Translations under genes and position numbers: made by a program
Notes under the pieces: model-generated
What the model saw: only the letters and a program-made list of their open reading frames with translations
Told to the model about the DNA's origin: nothing
Database searches by the model: none
NCBI GenBank assembly: GCA_902776375.1
Contig: CACYPV010000002.1
Span: 1-64,000, forward strand
DNA: 64,000 nucleotides
Reading direction: 5' to 3'
DNA from: an uncultured Ruminococcus sp.
GTDB lineage: Bacteria > Bacillota > Clostridia > Oscillospirales > Acutalibacteraceae
Shown: piece after piece, positions 24,985-34,685 of the stretch
Layout: each line of letters begins with the position of its first letter
How positions within the stretch are numbered: the first letter of the stretch is position 1

Positions 24985-26082
24985 TTAGTTTTTGCAAAGG
25001 ATCATACTATTTTTCAGTTTTCTGTACACGCTCATAAGCAGCTTGTTTTGCCTGAGCTTTTCCTTTGAAGTTTCCTTTTTGCGAAGTTTGATTATTGCTT
25101 TGGCGTTTTTTGATTTGAGGATTTCCAGCTTATCTTTTGCGTCGTCGCGCACCTGCGCGGTGGGGAGAAAAGCGGTTATTTCGGGACGGCTGAGGATATC
25201 TTCTATATACTCTTCCTGTTCTTTTTTTGACAGACCCCAAAGCGGATTGTCGAAGCGCGAGGCTGTGGAGTAGATCGCCAGCACAAAGGTGGTGTCGTAG
25301 TGAGTGCGGATGTCGCCGCCGTACACGCCCCAGCCGGTGAGTGTGTTTATCAAATGTGTATAGTAGCGGATGACGATGTTGATGTAGTCCTTCGGGAATT
25401 TGCGCTGAACGTCCTCCGCGGTGTTTTCAAGGTAGTTGTAATAAGCTTTGTCTGTGGACGCGGCACTGTTGATATGGTTGAAAAAATCGAGGTTGAACAT
25501 CGCGTCCTGACAGCGCCTTGTGTCGGAAAAGCGGACGTTGTGCTCCGCAGCGACGCTGCGCTTGTAGAGCTTGTTCCACGGCACGTCGAAGATCGTGGTG
25601 GTGGGGAAGAAGGTCATTATGTTTTCGCGGCACTCGCGCTGTGTGTGCAACGCTGCCGCTTTGATATTGTCTGTGCGCGAATATACGGGCTCGCCGCCCT
25701 CGCTCTGCTTGTAGTAATTCACGCCGCTGAAAACCACGTCGTAGTTGCCGCTTTTAGCGAGGTCGTACAGCTCGCGGTACATGTCCGGCGAGAACCGGTC
25801 GTCGACGTCGGGAAAGGCGAGGTATTCGCCGCGCGCCGATCCTATCCCGAGGTTGCGCGCGGAACCCGCGCCGCCGTTTTCCTTTTCTATATATATGACG
25901 CGGTCGTTCGCGCTTTGATAACGCCGGCAGAGCTCGCCGCTGCGGTCAGTGGAGCCGTCGTTTACAAGGATGACCTCGTAATCCGTAAAGGTTTGGGCGA
26001 GGATGGAGCTCATGCATTTGTCTATGAATTTTTCGGCGTTGTAAAGCGGAACGATGATGCTGAGAGCGGGCTTATTTTCCAT
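24985..26082 (-). CDS. GT2-family glycosyltransferase
   Basis: 365 residues. It has SIIVPLYNAEKFIDKC, VNDGSTDRS and a metal-binding region FPDVDD, the usual family 2 set. The C-terminal part is longer than the catalytic domain and ends basic. Its stop lies 11 nt from the next start; its own start overlaps the preceding gene by 11 nt. Donor and acceptor are unknown. Confidence 0.85.
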   Translation of the reverse strand: MENKPALSIIVPLYNAEKFIDKCMSSILAQTFTDYEVILVNDGSTDRSGELCRRYQSANDRVIYIEKENGGAGSARNLGIGSARGEYLAFPDVDDRFSPDMYRELYDLAKSGNYDVVFSGVNYYKQSEGGEPVYSRTDNIKAAALHTQRECRENIMTFFPTTTIFDVPWNKLYKRSVAAEHNVRFSDTRRCQDAMFNLDFFNHINSAASTDKAYYNYLENTAEDVQRKFPKDYINIVIRYYTHLINTLTGWGVYGGDIRTHYDTTFVLAIYSTASRFDNPLWGLSKKEQEEYIEDILSRPEITAFLPTAQVRDDAKDKLEILKSKNAKAIIKLRKKETSKEKLRQNKLLMSVYRKLKNSMILCKN

Positions 26083-27070
26083 AGCGTATTCCTATCAGTT
26101 TTACGGTCGGTGATACTCCGAGGCGCCTGAACAGCACGCCGAGTATCCGCTGATTTTTGCTTTTGAGGTAACGCGAGCTGCGGAAAAACGGCTTGTTTTT
26201 TTTGAGCTCGGCTTTTACCCTGCGCTTGTTTTCTTTGTCTTTGAAGCGGCTGCAGTCGACGCAGGCGTCGGTTAGGTAGCCCCAGTAGTATGCGGCGGCG
26301 AGCGGCATGGTTTCGGGAGAAAGCTGCTTTTGTTCCATGTACTTTACGCCCGTGACCGCTATCTTTATTTTTGAGCAAGCCTTGCGCGCGGCGGCTTCCT
26401 CGTTCGGGGTAGCCGACAAAGAGTCGCGGCGGTTGCGGACGGTGTAGAAAACGCCCTTGTCGAACCATACGTTTTGAGCGCAGGCGATGACTCGGGGCAG
26501 CCACTCGTCCTCCTCGTGGTCAATGCCTTCGCAAAAATAAAGATCGTTTTGTTTTAAAAATTCGGTTTTGAATATCTTGTTAACGGGGCAAGTGAGGGTC
26601 ATTTGGTATTTTTTCTCGAGCACGTGGCGCAGAACGTCGCCGCTGAAAACGCCGTCGAATTCGTATTCGGGCTGTACGGCGTCGATCTCGCGGCTGCCCT
26701 CGGTGAAGCGTTCGCGGCGGAAGAAGATGATCTGAGGGTCTGCGGCGAACGCGCGGGATGAAAGCTCGCTGTAGACCTTGCTGCCGCTGAGCATGTCGTC
26801 GCTGTCGATAAAGTGAATGAATTTGCCCTTTGCCGCTTTGAGCCCCGCGTTGCGCGCGGAGGACGCGCCGCCGTTCGCCTTGTGGATGACGCTTACGCAG
26901 GCGTGGAGGGAAGCGAGTTCGTCGCACAGGTCGGCGCTGCCGTCGGTCGAGCCGTCGTCGACAAGGATGATATCATAATCGCGGAAGGTCTGGTCAAGCA
27001 CGGAGCCGATACATTCTTCCAGATATTTTTTCGCGTTGTAAACAGGGATGACTACTGTTAGTGTTGTCAA
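26072..27070 (-). CDS. GT2-family glycosyltransferase
   Basis: 332 residues with TVVIPVYNAKKYLEEC, VDDGSTDGS and FIDSDD. The C-terminal extension is rich in Lys and Arg, which suits membrane association. The start is read as TTG 27070 behind AGGAGAATC. Confidence 0.85.
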   Translation of the reverse strand: MTTLTVVIPVYNAKKYLEECIGSVLDQTFRDYDIILVDDGSTDGSADLCDELASLHACVSVIHKANGGASSARNAGLKAAKGKFIHFIDSDDMLSGSKVYSELSSRAFAADPQIIFFRRERFTEGSREIDAVQPEYEFDGVFSGDVLRHVLEKKYQMTLTCPVNKIFKTEFLKQNDLYFCEGIDHEEDEWLPRVIACAQNVWFDKGVFYTVRNRRDSLSATPNEEAAARKACSKIKIAVTGVKYMEQKQLSPETMPLAAAYYWGYLTDACVDCSRFKDKENKRRVKAELKKNKPFFRSSRYLKSKNQRILGVLFRRLGVSPTVKLIGIRYGK

Positions 27071-27080
27071 TGTGATTCTC

Positions 27081-28016
27081 CTATGCGCGGAATATTGAGA
27101 GAAGCTTTTCGCCGAAGCGGAAGAGCTTGGGGTGTTTGGTGAACATTCGGGTGATGAAGTGATAGTGCGAGGTTTGGGTGAGCCGGTATTCCACAGAGCT
27201 GTCGGCGTACATGTGAAAGCGGTTGAAGAGGAGCTCGGGACGGTCGATGATCTGCGCTATCCGCGCGTCGCTGAGCTCGCCGCACATGAGGTCGGCGTTG
27301 TTGAGCTGATATATACCGTCCGGCTGCACGCTGAGGTAGTGCAGGATCTTGACGTTGCGCAAATACGAAAAGGAGGCGCAGCAGGAGGTGAGCTGACAGT
27401 TCCACGCGCCGTCGAGCTCGGTGATGAGCCTGCGCTTCATTTCGACGGCGTTGAGCGAGTACTGGTCGTGGTGGTTGCCCTCGCTGCGCGTGCGATCCCA
27501 ATTGGCGTACCAATCCTTGAAAAAAGCTTTTGCGGGCGCGTCATCCTTTGCGAAGATAACGCCGCCGTTGAAATAGCTTTCGCAGCCGGAGAGGTCGAAG
27601 CCGCGGGCTTGGGCGCAGCGGCGGATAGCGGCTCCGCCGTCGTCCTGCTCGGCGAGCGGACGGTTTTCGTCGAGCACCAAGCCGAGCGAGCACTCGGGGA
27701 GGTCGTCGGAAAAGTCCTCGCAGATGATGGAGTCGGAGTCGATGTAGAGAAAGTCGCCCGAAACGAGGCTGCGCAGGTTGGTTTTGAGATACCTGCTTTT
27801 TTCGACCGTGTTAAGGTCTGCCGGAACAGGGAAGGACGCGAGCTCGACGCCCGAGAAATCTTTATATTTGCGCAGCTTGGGCAGGGTCTCGCCGTCTGTT
27901 ACGATGACCACGGGGACGTGCGGCATGTGCTTTTTAGCCGAGGCGACGGCTATGCGCTGCATGTTGATGTATTCGATTTTATCGGCGCCGACGGTGACGT
28001 AAACTATTTTAAACAT
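27081..28016 (-). CDS. GT8-like nucleotide-diphospho-sugar transferase
   Basis: 311 residues. FLYIDSDSIICEDF carries a DxD metal site, and ESYFNGGVIFAKDD with HHDQYSLN fits the GT8/GT-A group of retaining transferases. It differs from the GT2 and GT4 enzymes around it, so it brings a different linkage chemistry. The exact family is inferred from motif order only. Confidence 0.75.
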   Translation of the reverse strand: MFKIVYVTVGADKIEYINMQRIAVASAKKHMPHVPVVIVTDGETLPKLRKYKDFSGVELASFPVPADLNTVEKSRYLKTNLRSLVSGDFLYIDSDSIICEDFSDDLPECSLGLVLDENRPLAEQDDGGAAIRRCAQARGFDLSGCESYFNGGVIFAKDDAPAKAFFKDWYANWDRTRSEGNHHDQYSLNAVEMKRRLITELDGAWNCQLTSCCASFSYLRNVKILHYLSVQPDGIYQLNNADLMCGELSDARIAQIIDRPELLFNRFHMYADSSVEYRLTQTSHYHFITRMFTKHPKLFRFGEKLLSIFRA

Positions 28017-28032
28017 ATTATCCTCGTGTAAA

Positions 28033-29175
28033 TCAATCCCGGCTGCAGGGGCCGAAGTCGTAGCCCGCTTCTTCGCCTTTGTTGATGCAGTCGATAAGGT
28101 GGAGCAGGCGTTTGGCGGCGGTTTCGGCGTTCCATACGTCGCGGATGGTTTCGTAAGCTCTTTTCTGCATTTTTGCGCGCAGAGAGCTGTCGCGCATCAG
28201 GGCGGTAACGCAGTCGTAAAGGCTGTTTTTGCCGTGCTTGCGGTATATCATGCCGTTTTCGCCGTGTTTTATCAGATAGGGCACGGAGCCGATCTCGCGG
28301 CAGGCGACTACGGCGCAGGCGGAAGACATTGCCTCGTTCATTACAGCTCCCCAGCCCTCGTTTTTGTCGGAGGTGAAAAGAAAGATATCTGCCCCTCGCA
28401 TGTGTTCCAGAACCTTCGCGGGCTCGAAGGGGCCTTTGAAGGAAATGCTGCTTTCAAGACCGAGGGCTTTGACCTTTTCCTCGTATTCCTGCCTGAGCTC
28501 GCCGACGCCTATCATCTCTATCTCGAAGGGCAGGCGGTCGCTTTTGAGCTTTTGCGCAAGCGCGATGACCTCTTCAGGGTGCTTGAGCGGTATGAAGCGG
28601 CTGACCCAGAGCAGCTTGATAACGCGGTTTTGCTCCTTTGCCTTTTGCAAAGAGGGAAAGTCGATGCTTTCCATTGGCGGAAAGTAGCCCCATTTGTAGG
28701 TTTTGTGCGGATAGGCGAAAATGAAGCGGCAGTCGGGCGCGGTGTAGGCGCTGGCGCAGAGCATATGGAGATTTTTTTTGCGGTAGCGGGTGTCCTGCCT
28801 CCAGCGCACCTTCCAGGCGCGGGGGTCGAAGCGCCAGCGGAATTTTTTGAAAAACCGTTCGCTGTAGCGGAAGGTCAGCTTGTTGTCGGCAAGGCGCTTT
28901 TCGATAAAGGCCTGGGGCGCCGAGCCGAGGATTACGACGTTGCTTTCCGAAGCGAGGCGCATGGCTTCGCTGTACGCCTCGTCGCTTTTGTAGGCGTTGA
29001 GCGCATAGGGCGCATTTTCAAGGTTTTTATACCCCATATTGAGGCGGTCTTGCGGGATGGGCTCGGTGGCGACAAAGCGGAAGCCGTCGCCGAGACGGTG
29101 CACCATAGCCTCGCAAAAGGGCACCTGATGATGTACTAAAAAATTCGAAAAAAATGTTACGGTCATATCAATCAT
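28033..29175 (-). CDS. GT4-family glycosyltransferase
   Basis: 380 residues. The N-terminal FFSNFLVHHQVPFCEAM and the C-terminal TSDKNEGWGAVMNEAMSSACAVVA are of family 4. VIKLLWVSRFIPLKHPEE marks the inter-domain start of the donor-binding half. It overlaps the upstream gene by 8 nt; a second in-frame ATG at 29166 is an alternative start. Confidence 0.85.
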   Translation of the reverse strand: MIDMTVTFFSNFLVHHQVPFCEAMVHRLGDGFRFVATEPIPQDRLNMGYKNLENAPYALNAYKSDEAYSEAMRLASESNVVILGSAPQAFIEKRLADNKLTFRYSERFFKKFRWRFDPRAWKVRWRQDTRYRKKNLHMLCASAYTAPDCRFIFAYPHKTYKWGYFPPMESIDFPSLQKAKEQNRVIKLLWVSRFIPLKHPEEVIALAQKLKSDRLPFEIEMIGVGELRQEYEEKVKALGLESSISFKGPFEPAKVLEHMRGADIFLFTSDKNEGWGAVMNEAMSSACAVVACREIGSVPYLIKHGENGMIYRKHGKNSLYDCVTALMRDSSLRAKMQKRAYETIRDVWNAETAAKRLLHLIDCINKGEEAGYDFGPCSRD

Positions 29176-30385
29176 GTTTTTGGGCTATGCTTTTCAAGGT
29201 GTTTTCAAAGGCTGCGATATTGCGTCTTCTGTCGTATTCGCGCAGGGCGCGGGCTCTGCCGTTTCGCGCCATGGCTTCGGTCTTTTCCCGGTCGGAGAAA
29301 ACGCTGTCGATGTAATTTGCAAGCAGGTATACCGCCGATGACGGGTAGATATACGCTTCGGTTTTATGCTGCGCGAAGTCGGTCACACCGCCCACGTCGG
29401 AGGCGACGGTGGGCACGCCGAGAGCCATTGCCTCGGCGAGGGAGTTTGGGGAGTTTTCGATGGTGGAAGGCATGACGAAAACGTTCGCCTTTAGGTATTC
29501 CTCCTTCATGCGCTCCTCGCTGAGCGTGCCGAGAAGGATTATATTTTCGCTGAGCCCATAACGCTTTATAAGCTCTTTGATGTAGCGGATGTATGAGCTG
29601 TCCTTCAGCTCCTTTTGCGGGAGCGGCTTTTGGATGGGATTGTAGCCCGCCGCGGCGATCTTAAGATCGGGGTATTTGCCCTTGAGCAGGTTTGCCGCTT
29701 CGATCAGATAATGGAAGCCCTTTAGCGGATAATAGAACTGGCTTACGAAGATGCGGTACTTTTCGCAGGAGGCAAGGTTCCACCTGCCCTCGTAAAAGGG
29801 ATCGCGCAGCACGTCGTTGCAGCGGTAGTATTCCGCGTTTTGGTTGTAAAGGCGCAGGATCGCCTTGTCCATAGTTGTTCTGCCTATGAAGTTTTTGGTG
29901 AGCGCAAGCGCCTCGCGTTCGGCTTCGGCGCGGCGGTGAAGGATCTTTTGCTCCTGTTTGATATTCTGCCGCCTTAAAAGGTCGCGGAAGGTGTAGCGCT
30001 TTATCACGCGGGCGGGCACGCCCTCGGCGTAGTGCAGAGCGCAGGGGTAAAGGACGCCCTGCGCGAACACTGCGGTTTTGTCGAGCAGACCGCGGCTTTT
30101 GCACACCCTGAGAACGTCGCGCGCATATGGCTTTTCGGTGCCGAACAGCACTATCGCATCGTAAGGCGCGAGTCCGTTTTGGGAGTTTATCAGTTTGGAA
30201 CAGCCGCACAGGGTCGCCGTGCGCGCGCCGACCGACAGGGAAACGGGCTCTGCGGGCTCGGTTTTGTATGTTGCGAGGGTCAGTTCAAACTCATCGCTCA
30301 GGTTGGCGGCGAGGCTTTTTATCCACGGGGCGCAGCTAAGGGCTCCGTCGGCGACATTTGCGCCGCAAACAAACAACAGCTTCAT
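29168..30385 (-). CDS. GT4-family glycosyltransferase
   Basis: About 405 residues from ATG 30385, which overlaps the stop of the Wzy-like gene as ATGA; an upstream start at 30409 would add eight residues and lie over that gene. KYRIFVSQFYYPLKGFHYLIEA and MPSTIENSPNSLAEAMALGVPTVASD show the family 4 donor domain. Confidence 0.85.
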   Translation of the reverse strand: MKLLFVCGANVADGALSCAPWIKSLAANLSDEFELTLATYKTEPAEPVSLSVGARTATLCGCSKLINSQNGLAPYDAIVLFGTEKPYARDVLRVCKSRGLLDKTAVFAQGVLYPCALHYAEGVPARVIKRYTFRDLLRRQNIKQEQKILHRRAEAEREALALTKNFIGRTTMDKAILRLYNQNAEYYRCNDVLRDPFYEGRWNLASCEKYRIFVSQFYYPLKGFHYLIEAANLLKGKYPDLKIAAAGYNPIQKPLPQKELKDSSYIRYIKELIKRYGLSENIILLGTLSEERMKEEYLKANVFVMPSTIENSPNSLAEAMALGVPTVASDVGGVTDFAQHKTEAYIYPSSAVYLLANYIDSVFSDREKTEAMARNGRARALREYDRRRNIAAFENTLKSIAQKHD

Positions 30386-31674
30386 GTCGTATCCGCCCTT
30401 TCCTTCCATTTATCCTTTGCGGGGCGCGGGTATTTGGCGCCCAGTCTTTTTTGAGAGTAATCCTTGCCGTAGACCGCTATCAGGAACAGCGGCATTAAGA
30501 AGCACAGGTCGAACAGCCACATTCCCGTGTTGACAAGGGAAAGGACTAAAGGCAGCAGGAAGGCGTAAATCACAAATCCGTAGCCGTCTTTTTCGCAGAA
30601 CGGCATGTAGAAGGTTTTGTAGATAGCCCTGTACATCAAAAACAGCAGCGCAGCGCCGACCAGACCGTAGTGCGCGAGCGCGTCGAGAATGAACGAGTGA
30701 CCGCCGGTTACGTTGTTCCCCGAGAAGAAGGTTCCGAACAGCGGGTTTTTCAAAAACAGATCGACCGAGTACATGTAGAGCGAAAACCGGTTGTCTTCAA
30801 GGCTGTTGAGCTGATCCTGTCCGCTGAAGATAGCCGTGATCTTCTGCGTTATTTCCTCGTTGCCCGTAAGCTGCCCAACGTAGTTCATCAGGGTTATGAA
30901 CACGCTGCTGAAAAAGATAACGGCGACGAGAAAAACGATCACCAGCCTGAAAAAGCCCTTTTGGGTGAGGTTGCGCTTTATGAAGAACAGCGCCGAGGTG
31001 AACACCAGCAGCGTCAGCGAAAGCGCGTATTCCGCCTGAACGGACACCATAAACAGCAGGACGGTGGGGATGAGCGCGAATATAAGCTTTATTTTGCGGC
31101 GCTTGTAAGCGATTATCAGCGCCGGATACAGCAGCACCGCCGAGTATACGAACGAGTAGCCGCCGATGTTTGCCCAATTGAAGAAAATCAGCACGGGGTC
31201 GTTGGAGGTTTTGATAGTTGCCAAAATCCTTGCCGCGCCGGGGTTTCTTATGCAGCCGATTATAGTCGTTACCGCGGTGATCGCGTAGGCTACTAAGGTG
31301 ACCGTGACGTAGACCGATATGGGAAAATCGTTTTTTATAAGATAATAGCCCAAACACAGAGGCATAATAAACAGCAAGGCGCGGTAGCCTATGAGCAGCA
31401 TGCTGCTTTCATCCGAGATGGATATTTCGAGCAGCTCGAACACGATGAACGGAAGCACCAAAAGAATAAGCTCGCGGATGTTTTGGAGCCTGCACGCGCC
31501 GAACACAAGAAGAACTGCCGCGACCACGATAGCCATGTAGAAATATGTGGTCAAAAAGGTGCTCGTTATCTGCGAAACAATTGGCGCTGTCGAGTAGATG
31601 ATGATAAAGAGAAATATGAAATTTTTAAGCGATACGTATTTTTTTAATACGCTCTTAAAAGTGTTTGCTTTCAT
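30382..31674 (-). CDS. Wzy/WaaL-like O-antigen polymerase or ligase family protein
   Basis: 430 residues with about eleven hydrophobic helices and little else. A large loop containing NPLFGTFFSG, GGHSFILDALAHYGLVGA has the conserved His/Gly pattern of the Wzy_C family. Such proteins either polymerise lipid-linked repeat units or ligate glycan to another carrier. Because the locus has an ABC exporter and no Wzx flippase, a ligase role or a mixed mechanism has to be considered. Confidence 0.82.
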   Translation of the reverse strand: MKANTFKSVLKKYVSLKNFIFLFIIIYSTAPIVSQITSTFLTTYFYMAIVVAAVLLVFGACRLQNIRELILLVLPFIVFELLEISISDESSMLLIGYRALLFIMPLCLGYYLIKNDFPISVYVTVTLVAYAITAVTTIIGCIRNPGAARILATIKTSNDPVLIFFNWANIGGYSFVYSAVLLYPALIIAYKRRKIKLIFALIPTVLLFMVSVQAEYALSLTLLVFTSALFFIKRNLTQKGFFRLVIVFLVAVIFFSSVFITLMNYVGQLTGNEEITQKITAIFSGQDQLNSLEDNRFSLYMYSVDLFLKNPLFGTFFSGNNVTGGHSFILDALAHYGLVGAALLFLMYRAIYKTFYMPFCEKDGYGFVIYAFLLPLVLSLVNTGMWLFDLCFLMPLFLIAVYGKDYSQKRLGAKYPRPAKDKWKERADTT

Positions 31675-31677
31675 TTA

Positions 31678-32868
31678 TTATTTCTCGTTTCGTTTGTTCT
31701 TTAATATTGGCAGAAAATCTATGATCTTCTTTGTTTGCGTAAGGTTGGATTTGTTTTTGAGCACGAATTCCCTTGCCGCGCGTCCTTTTTCGCGTCTTTG
31801 CGAAAGGGGCGTTGAGAGGATGGCTTTCAGCGCGTTTGCGGCGCCCTCGGGGGTCTCGTCCTCTAAAAGATATATATAAGGGTAATATTCCTTGGGCATT
31901 CCCGGAAGCTTTGTGGTGAGCAGCGGGGTGCCGGAAGCCATGTATTCCATGTTTTTTGAGGGGAAGGAGTACTTGGTGTACTCGGGAGCCGTGGGGCGCG
32001 GATTTACGAGCAGCGCGGCGCGCTGTTCTTCCTCGACGATCTCACTGTTGGGCTTGACGCCCATATAGCGGAGATTGGGATGGCTTTCGCACAGCTTTAG
32101 CAGCTCGTCAAGGAAATCGCCCCTGCCGTATACGCGCAGCTCGGCGTTGGGGAGGTCTGCAAGCAGGAAGCCCTCGACCAAGTAGCCGATGCCGTATTTG
32201 CCCTGAATGTTGCCGGCGTAGATCATGACCTGCTTGCCGCTTTCGGCTTCGTAGGGCTCGCCCGTGCTTTGGGGCGGCACCTTTGAGTCGCACTGACCCT
32301 CGATTACGAGGTGCGGCTTGTTTTTGGGGTTTGCCGCGGTGTTCATGTATTCGGTGAGGAAAATGTAGCCGTCGAAGCGGCGCAGCAAAAAGTTGCTGAT
32401 CTTCTTGCGCGCTCCGCCGGAATCGAACATGTCGGGCAGGTCGGTGACTATCGCGGTTTTTTTGATGCGCCTGAGCTTGCAGGCGATGATGAACGCGAAG
32501 GCTGTGGCGGTGTTGAGAAAGTCGCACACCGCGTAGGTCTCTTTGTCTTTTTTTGACCTGAGCACGCCGAAAAGGGTGCCGAAGAATATCATAAGGTGGC
32601 GTATGCCGGGGTAATTTATGGTGGTGATGTAGTGGAAATGCGCGCTGCCCTGCTGCTCGTCCTGTTCGCGGACAAGCTTGCGGGCGGTGACCGCGCGATT
32701 TACGGGCAGACCTGAAAAGCACCGCACCTCGGCGCCGTTTTCGGCAAGACCGCGGATGACAAGGCTGTGGTACTTTTGGTCGGGCTGCATAGCCGAGGCG
32801 TTACGCTCGCTCATTATTCTGTTGTAGGTCTCGTCGGTGCAGTTGGAATATCCGTATAGAATCCGCAT
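31678..32868 (-). CDS. GT4-family glycosyltransferase
   Basis: 396 residues. KQVMIYAGNIQGKYGIGYLVEG begins the donor-binding domain, and SFPSKNMEYMASGTPLLTTKLPG is a typical family 4 C-terminal motif. The start and the previous stop codon share one base (TAATG). Confidence 0.85.
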   Translation of the reverse strand: MRILYGYSNCTDETYNRIMSERNASAMQPDQKYHSLVIRGLAENGAEVRCFSGLPVNRAVTARKLVREQDEQQGSAHFHYITTINYPGIRHLMIFFGTLFGVLRSKKDKETYAVCDFLNTATAFAFIIACKLRRIKKTAIVTDLPDMFDSGGARKKISNFLLRRFDGYIFLTEYMNTAANPKNKPHLVIEGQCDSKVPPQSTGEPYEAESGKQVMIYAGNIQGKYGIGYLVEGFLLADLPNAELRVYGRGDFLDELLKLCESHPNLRYMGVKPNSEIVEEEQRAALLVNPRPTAPEYTKYSFPSKNMEYMASGTPLLTTKLPGMPKEYYPYIYLLEDETPEGAANALKAILSTPLSQRREKGRAAREFVLKNKSNLTQTKKIIDFLPILKNKRNEK

Positions 32869-33626
32869 TACAGCTCTGCATATCCTTTCAGCTTTATGTC
32901 GTCGTTTCTGAAATCGGGCAGGGGATAGCCTATGGGGAAGCCGCCCTCCATGCCGCGGCGGTCGATGAGTACGCCGTCTTTGTCAAAGTCGGGATGGACC
33001 ATTATTTCGGTGTTGTCGGGGATCACCGAGTCGCGTATGTCCATAACATAGGCGAAGTATTCGGTGGTGACAAAGCCCTGACGGCGCAGCCAGCGGTTGT
33101 ATCTTTTTTTGACGATACGCTTGACCGTATTGATGCTGCCCAGATTGCGGTGGAGCCGCATTTTGTTTATGCCGTGTGCCTTGCAGACGCGCGCGGCTAT
33201 GGGGGCGATGAACACGCCCGTGTGGATGTGGTGGTGCGAGTCGGCGTGGGTGAGCTTTACGCCCGCCGCCTCGAGCTTGCTTATCTGCGCGTCAAGCTCC
33301 TTTGCTATCGCCGCTTTTTCCGCTTTTTTCAAGGGGCTGGTGCGGCGCTTGTTGTATACCTTGTTGAAGACGCCGCCGCTCACGAAGCGGGGGCAGCTTT
33401 TGATGTCCTCGGTCAGCGGCTCGCCCTCGGTGAGGTTGAGGTGTACGCCGAGCTTATCGAAGAAGTTTTTTTCGCGCGCGAGGGCAAGCGCCTCGTCGAG
33501 GTATTCGCCGTTTGCGAGCACGGTGGTGTTGGTTATAAGTCCATTTTCAAACGCTTGGGCTATGGCTTTTGAGTTGCGTTCGTTCAAGCCGTAGTCGTCG
33601 GCGTTTATTATTATCTGCTTTGTCAT
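32868..33626 (-). CDS. YdjC/ChbG-family carbohydrate deacetylase
   Basis: 252 residues. The metal-site motifs NADDYGL near the N-terminus, GVHLNLTEG, and THADSHHHIHT match the YdjC/ChbG/HpnK family, which removes acetyl groups from N-acetylated sugars. Within this operon it probably tailors an N-acetyl-hexosamine of the glycan or its precursor. ATG 33626 is chosen because it overlaps the upstream stop as ATGA and has GAGGAAGAG before it; the longer open frame to 33785 is an extension without support. Confidence 0.88.
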   Translation of the reverse strand: MTKQIIINADDYGLNERNSKAIAQAFENGLITNTTVLANGEYLDEALALAREKNFFDKLGVHLNLTEGEPLTEDIKSCPRFVSGGVFNKVYNKRRTSPLKKAEKAAIAKELDAQISKLEAAGVKLTHADSHHHIHTGVFIAPIAARVCKAHGINKMRLHRNLGSINTVKRIVKKRYNRWLRRQGFVTTEYFAYVMDIRDSVIPDNTEIMVHPDFDKDGVLIDRRGMEGGFPIGYPLPDFRNDDIKLKGYAEL

Positions 33627-34681
33627 CCTAATCTCTTCCTCGCTTTCACCCACGCTTTGCCGAGCGTGTTTCGGGCGCCCATTGCGCAGAGATAGTAGCT
33701 GTCCATAATGAACGGGGATCTTGTTTTGTAAAGCTTGATGAACTGCCTGTGGAGCTTTACGTCGGTCTCGGCGTGCTCCGCCCACAGCTTTACGTCCCGT
33801 GAACCGGTTATGTCGCGGTAAAACCGCATCCTGCTTTTGCGCGGGAAGCGGTTGCCCTTGCGGTACATGTTGGGGATGCAGGTGAAAACGTAGGCGATGT
33901 TGCCCTTTGAGAGCAGCGAGAGATCGGTTTTGTCGATACCGAGGGCGTTGTAGAGCTTACAGCGGCAGTCGATGAATTGCATGTTGCGCTCGTAAAGGTC
34001 GTCGCGGAAGCGGTTTGCGAGCGTATCCTCGCCCCTGCGTATCCAGTGATAGAAGGGCTTTGTGAGGAAGGCTACGGTTTTTGCTTTTTTGAAGCAGGCG
34101 GCGTTGAAGAGCAGATCCTCGCCCGGCACGGAGTTTATTGTGTAGCGGGTTTTGGGAGCTTCCTCGAGCATCGCCCTGCGGTAAATTTTGTTCCACGCGA
34201 AATTCAGCGCGCCCGCTTTTTCGAGCTTTATCACCGCCTCGGCGGGGGTGAGCAGGGGTTCCTCGTCCAGCGGGTGCAGAACCGAGGAGCCTGCCTCGGT
34301 GTGGTCGGTGAAGTGGGGCAGAACGTACAGATCGCGGGTTTCGCTTTGTCTGCCTGTTTGGTCGATAACATACGCTATATAGCCGGGGTCGGTGACGTCA
34401 TCGGCGTCGACGAACACGACGTATTCTCCGGAGGCGGCGTCGAGTCCGGCGTTGCGCGCGTCGGCAAGACCGCCGTTTGCTTTGTGCACCGCTTTTACGG
34501 CGGCGTGCGCGGCGGCGTAAGCATCGCAGATATCGCCGCAGGAATCGGGCGAGCCGTCGTCGACGAGGATGATCTCATAGCCGGATATGCTGCTGTCGAG
34601 CAGGCTGTCGACGCAGTTTTTCAGGTGCTTTTCCGCTTTGTAAACGGGAACTATTACGCTCAGTCGCAGAGCGGTTTCCAT
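33623..34681 (-). CDS. GT2-family glycosyltransferase
   Basis: About 352 residues. SVIVPVYKAEKHLKNC, VDDGSPDSC and FVDADD define family 2. ATG 34681 has GAGGTGATC just upstream; a start at 34708 lies over the previous gene. Its C-terminal half resembles capsule GT2 enzymes. Confidence 0.85.
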   Translation of the reverse strand: METALRLSVIVPVYKAEKHLKNCVDSLLDSSISGYEIILVDDGSPDSCGDICDAYAAAHAAVKAVHKANGGLADARNAGLDAASGEYVVFVDADDVTDPGYIAYVIDQTGRQSETRDLYVLPHFTDHTEAGSSVLHPLDEEPLLTPAEAVIKLEKAGALNFAWNKIYRRAMLEEAPKTRYTINSVPGEDLLFNAACFKKAKTVAFLTKPFYHWIRRGEDTLANRFRDDLYERNMQFIDCRCKLYNALGIDKTDLSLLSKGNIAYVFTCIPNMYRKGNRFPRKSRMRFYRDITGSRDVKLWAEHAETDVKLHRQFIKLYKTRSPFIMDSYYLCAMGARNTLGKAWVKARKRLG

Positions 34682-34685
34682 ATGA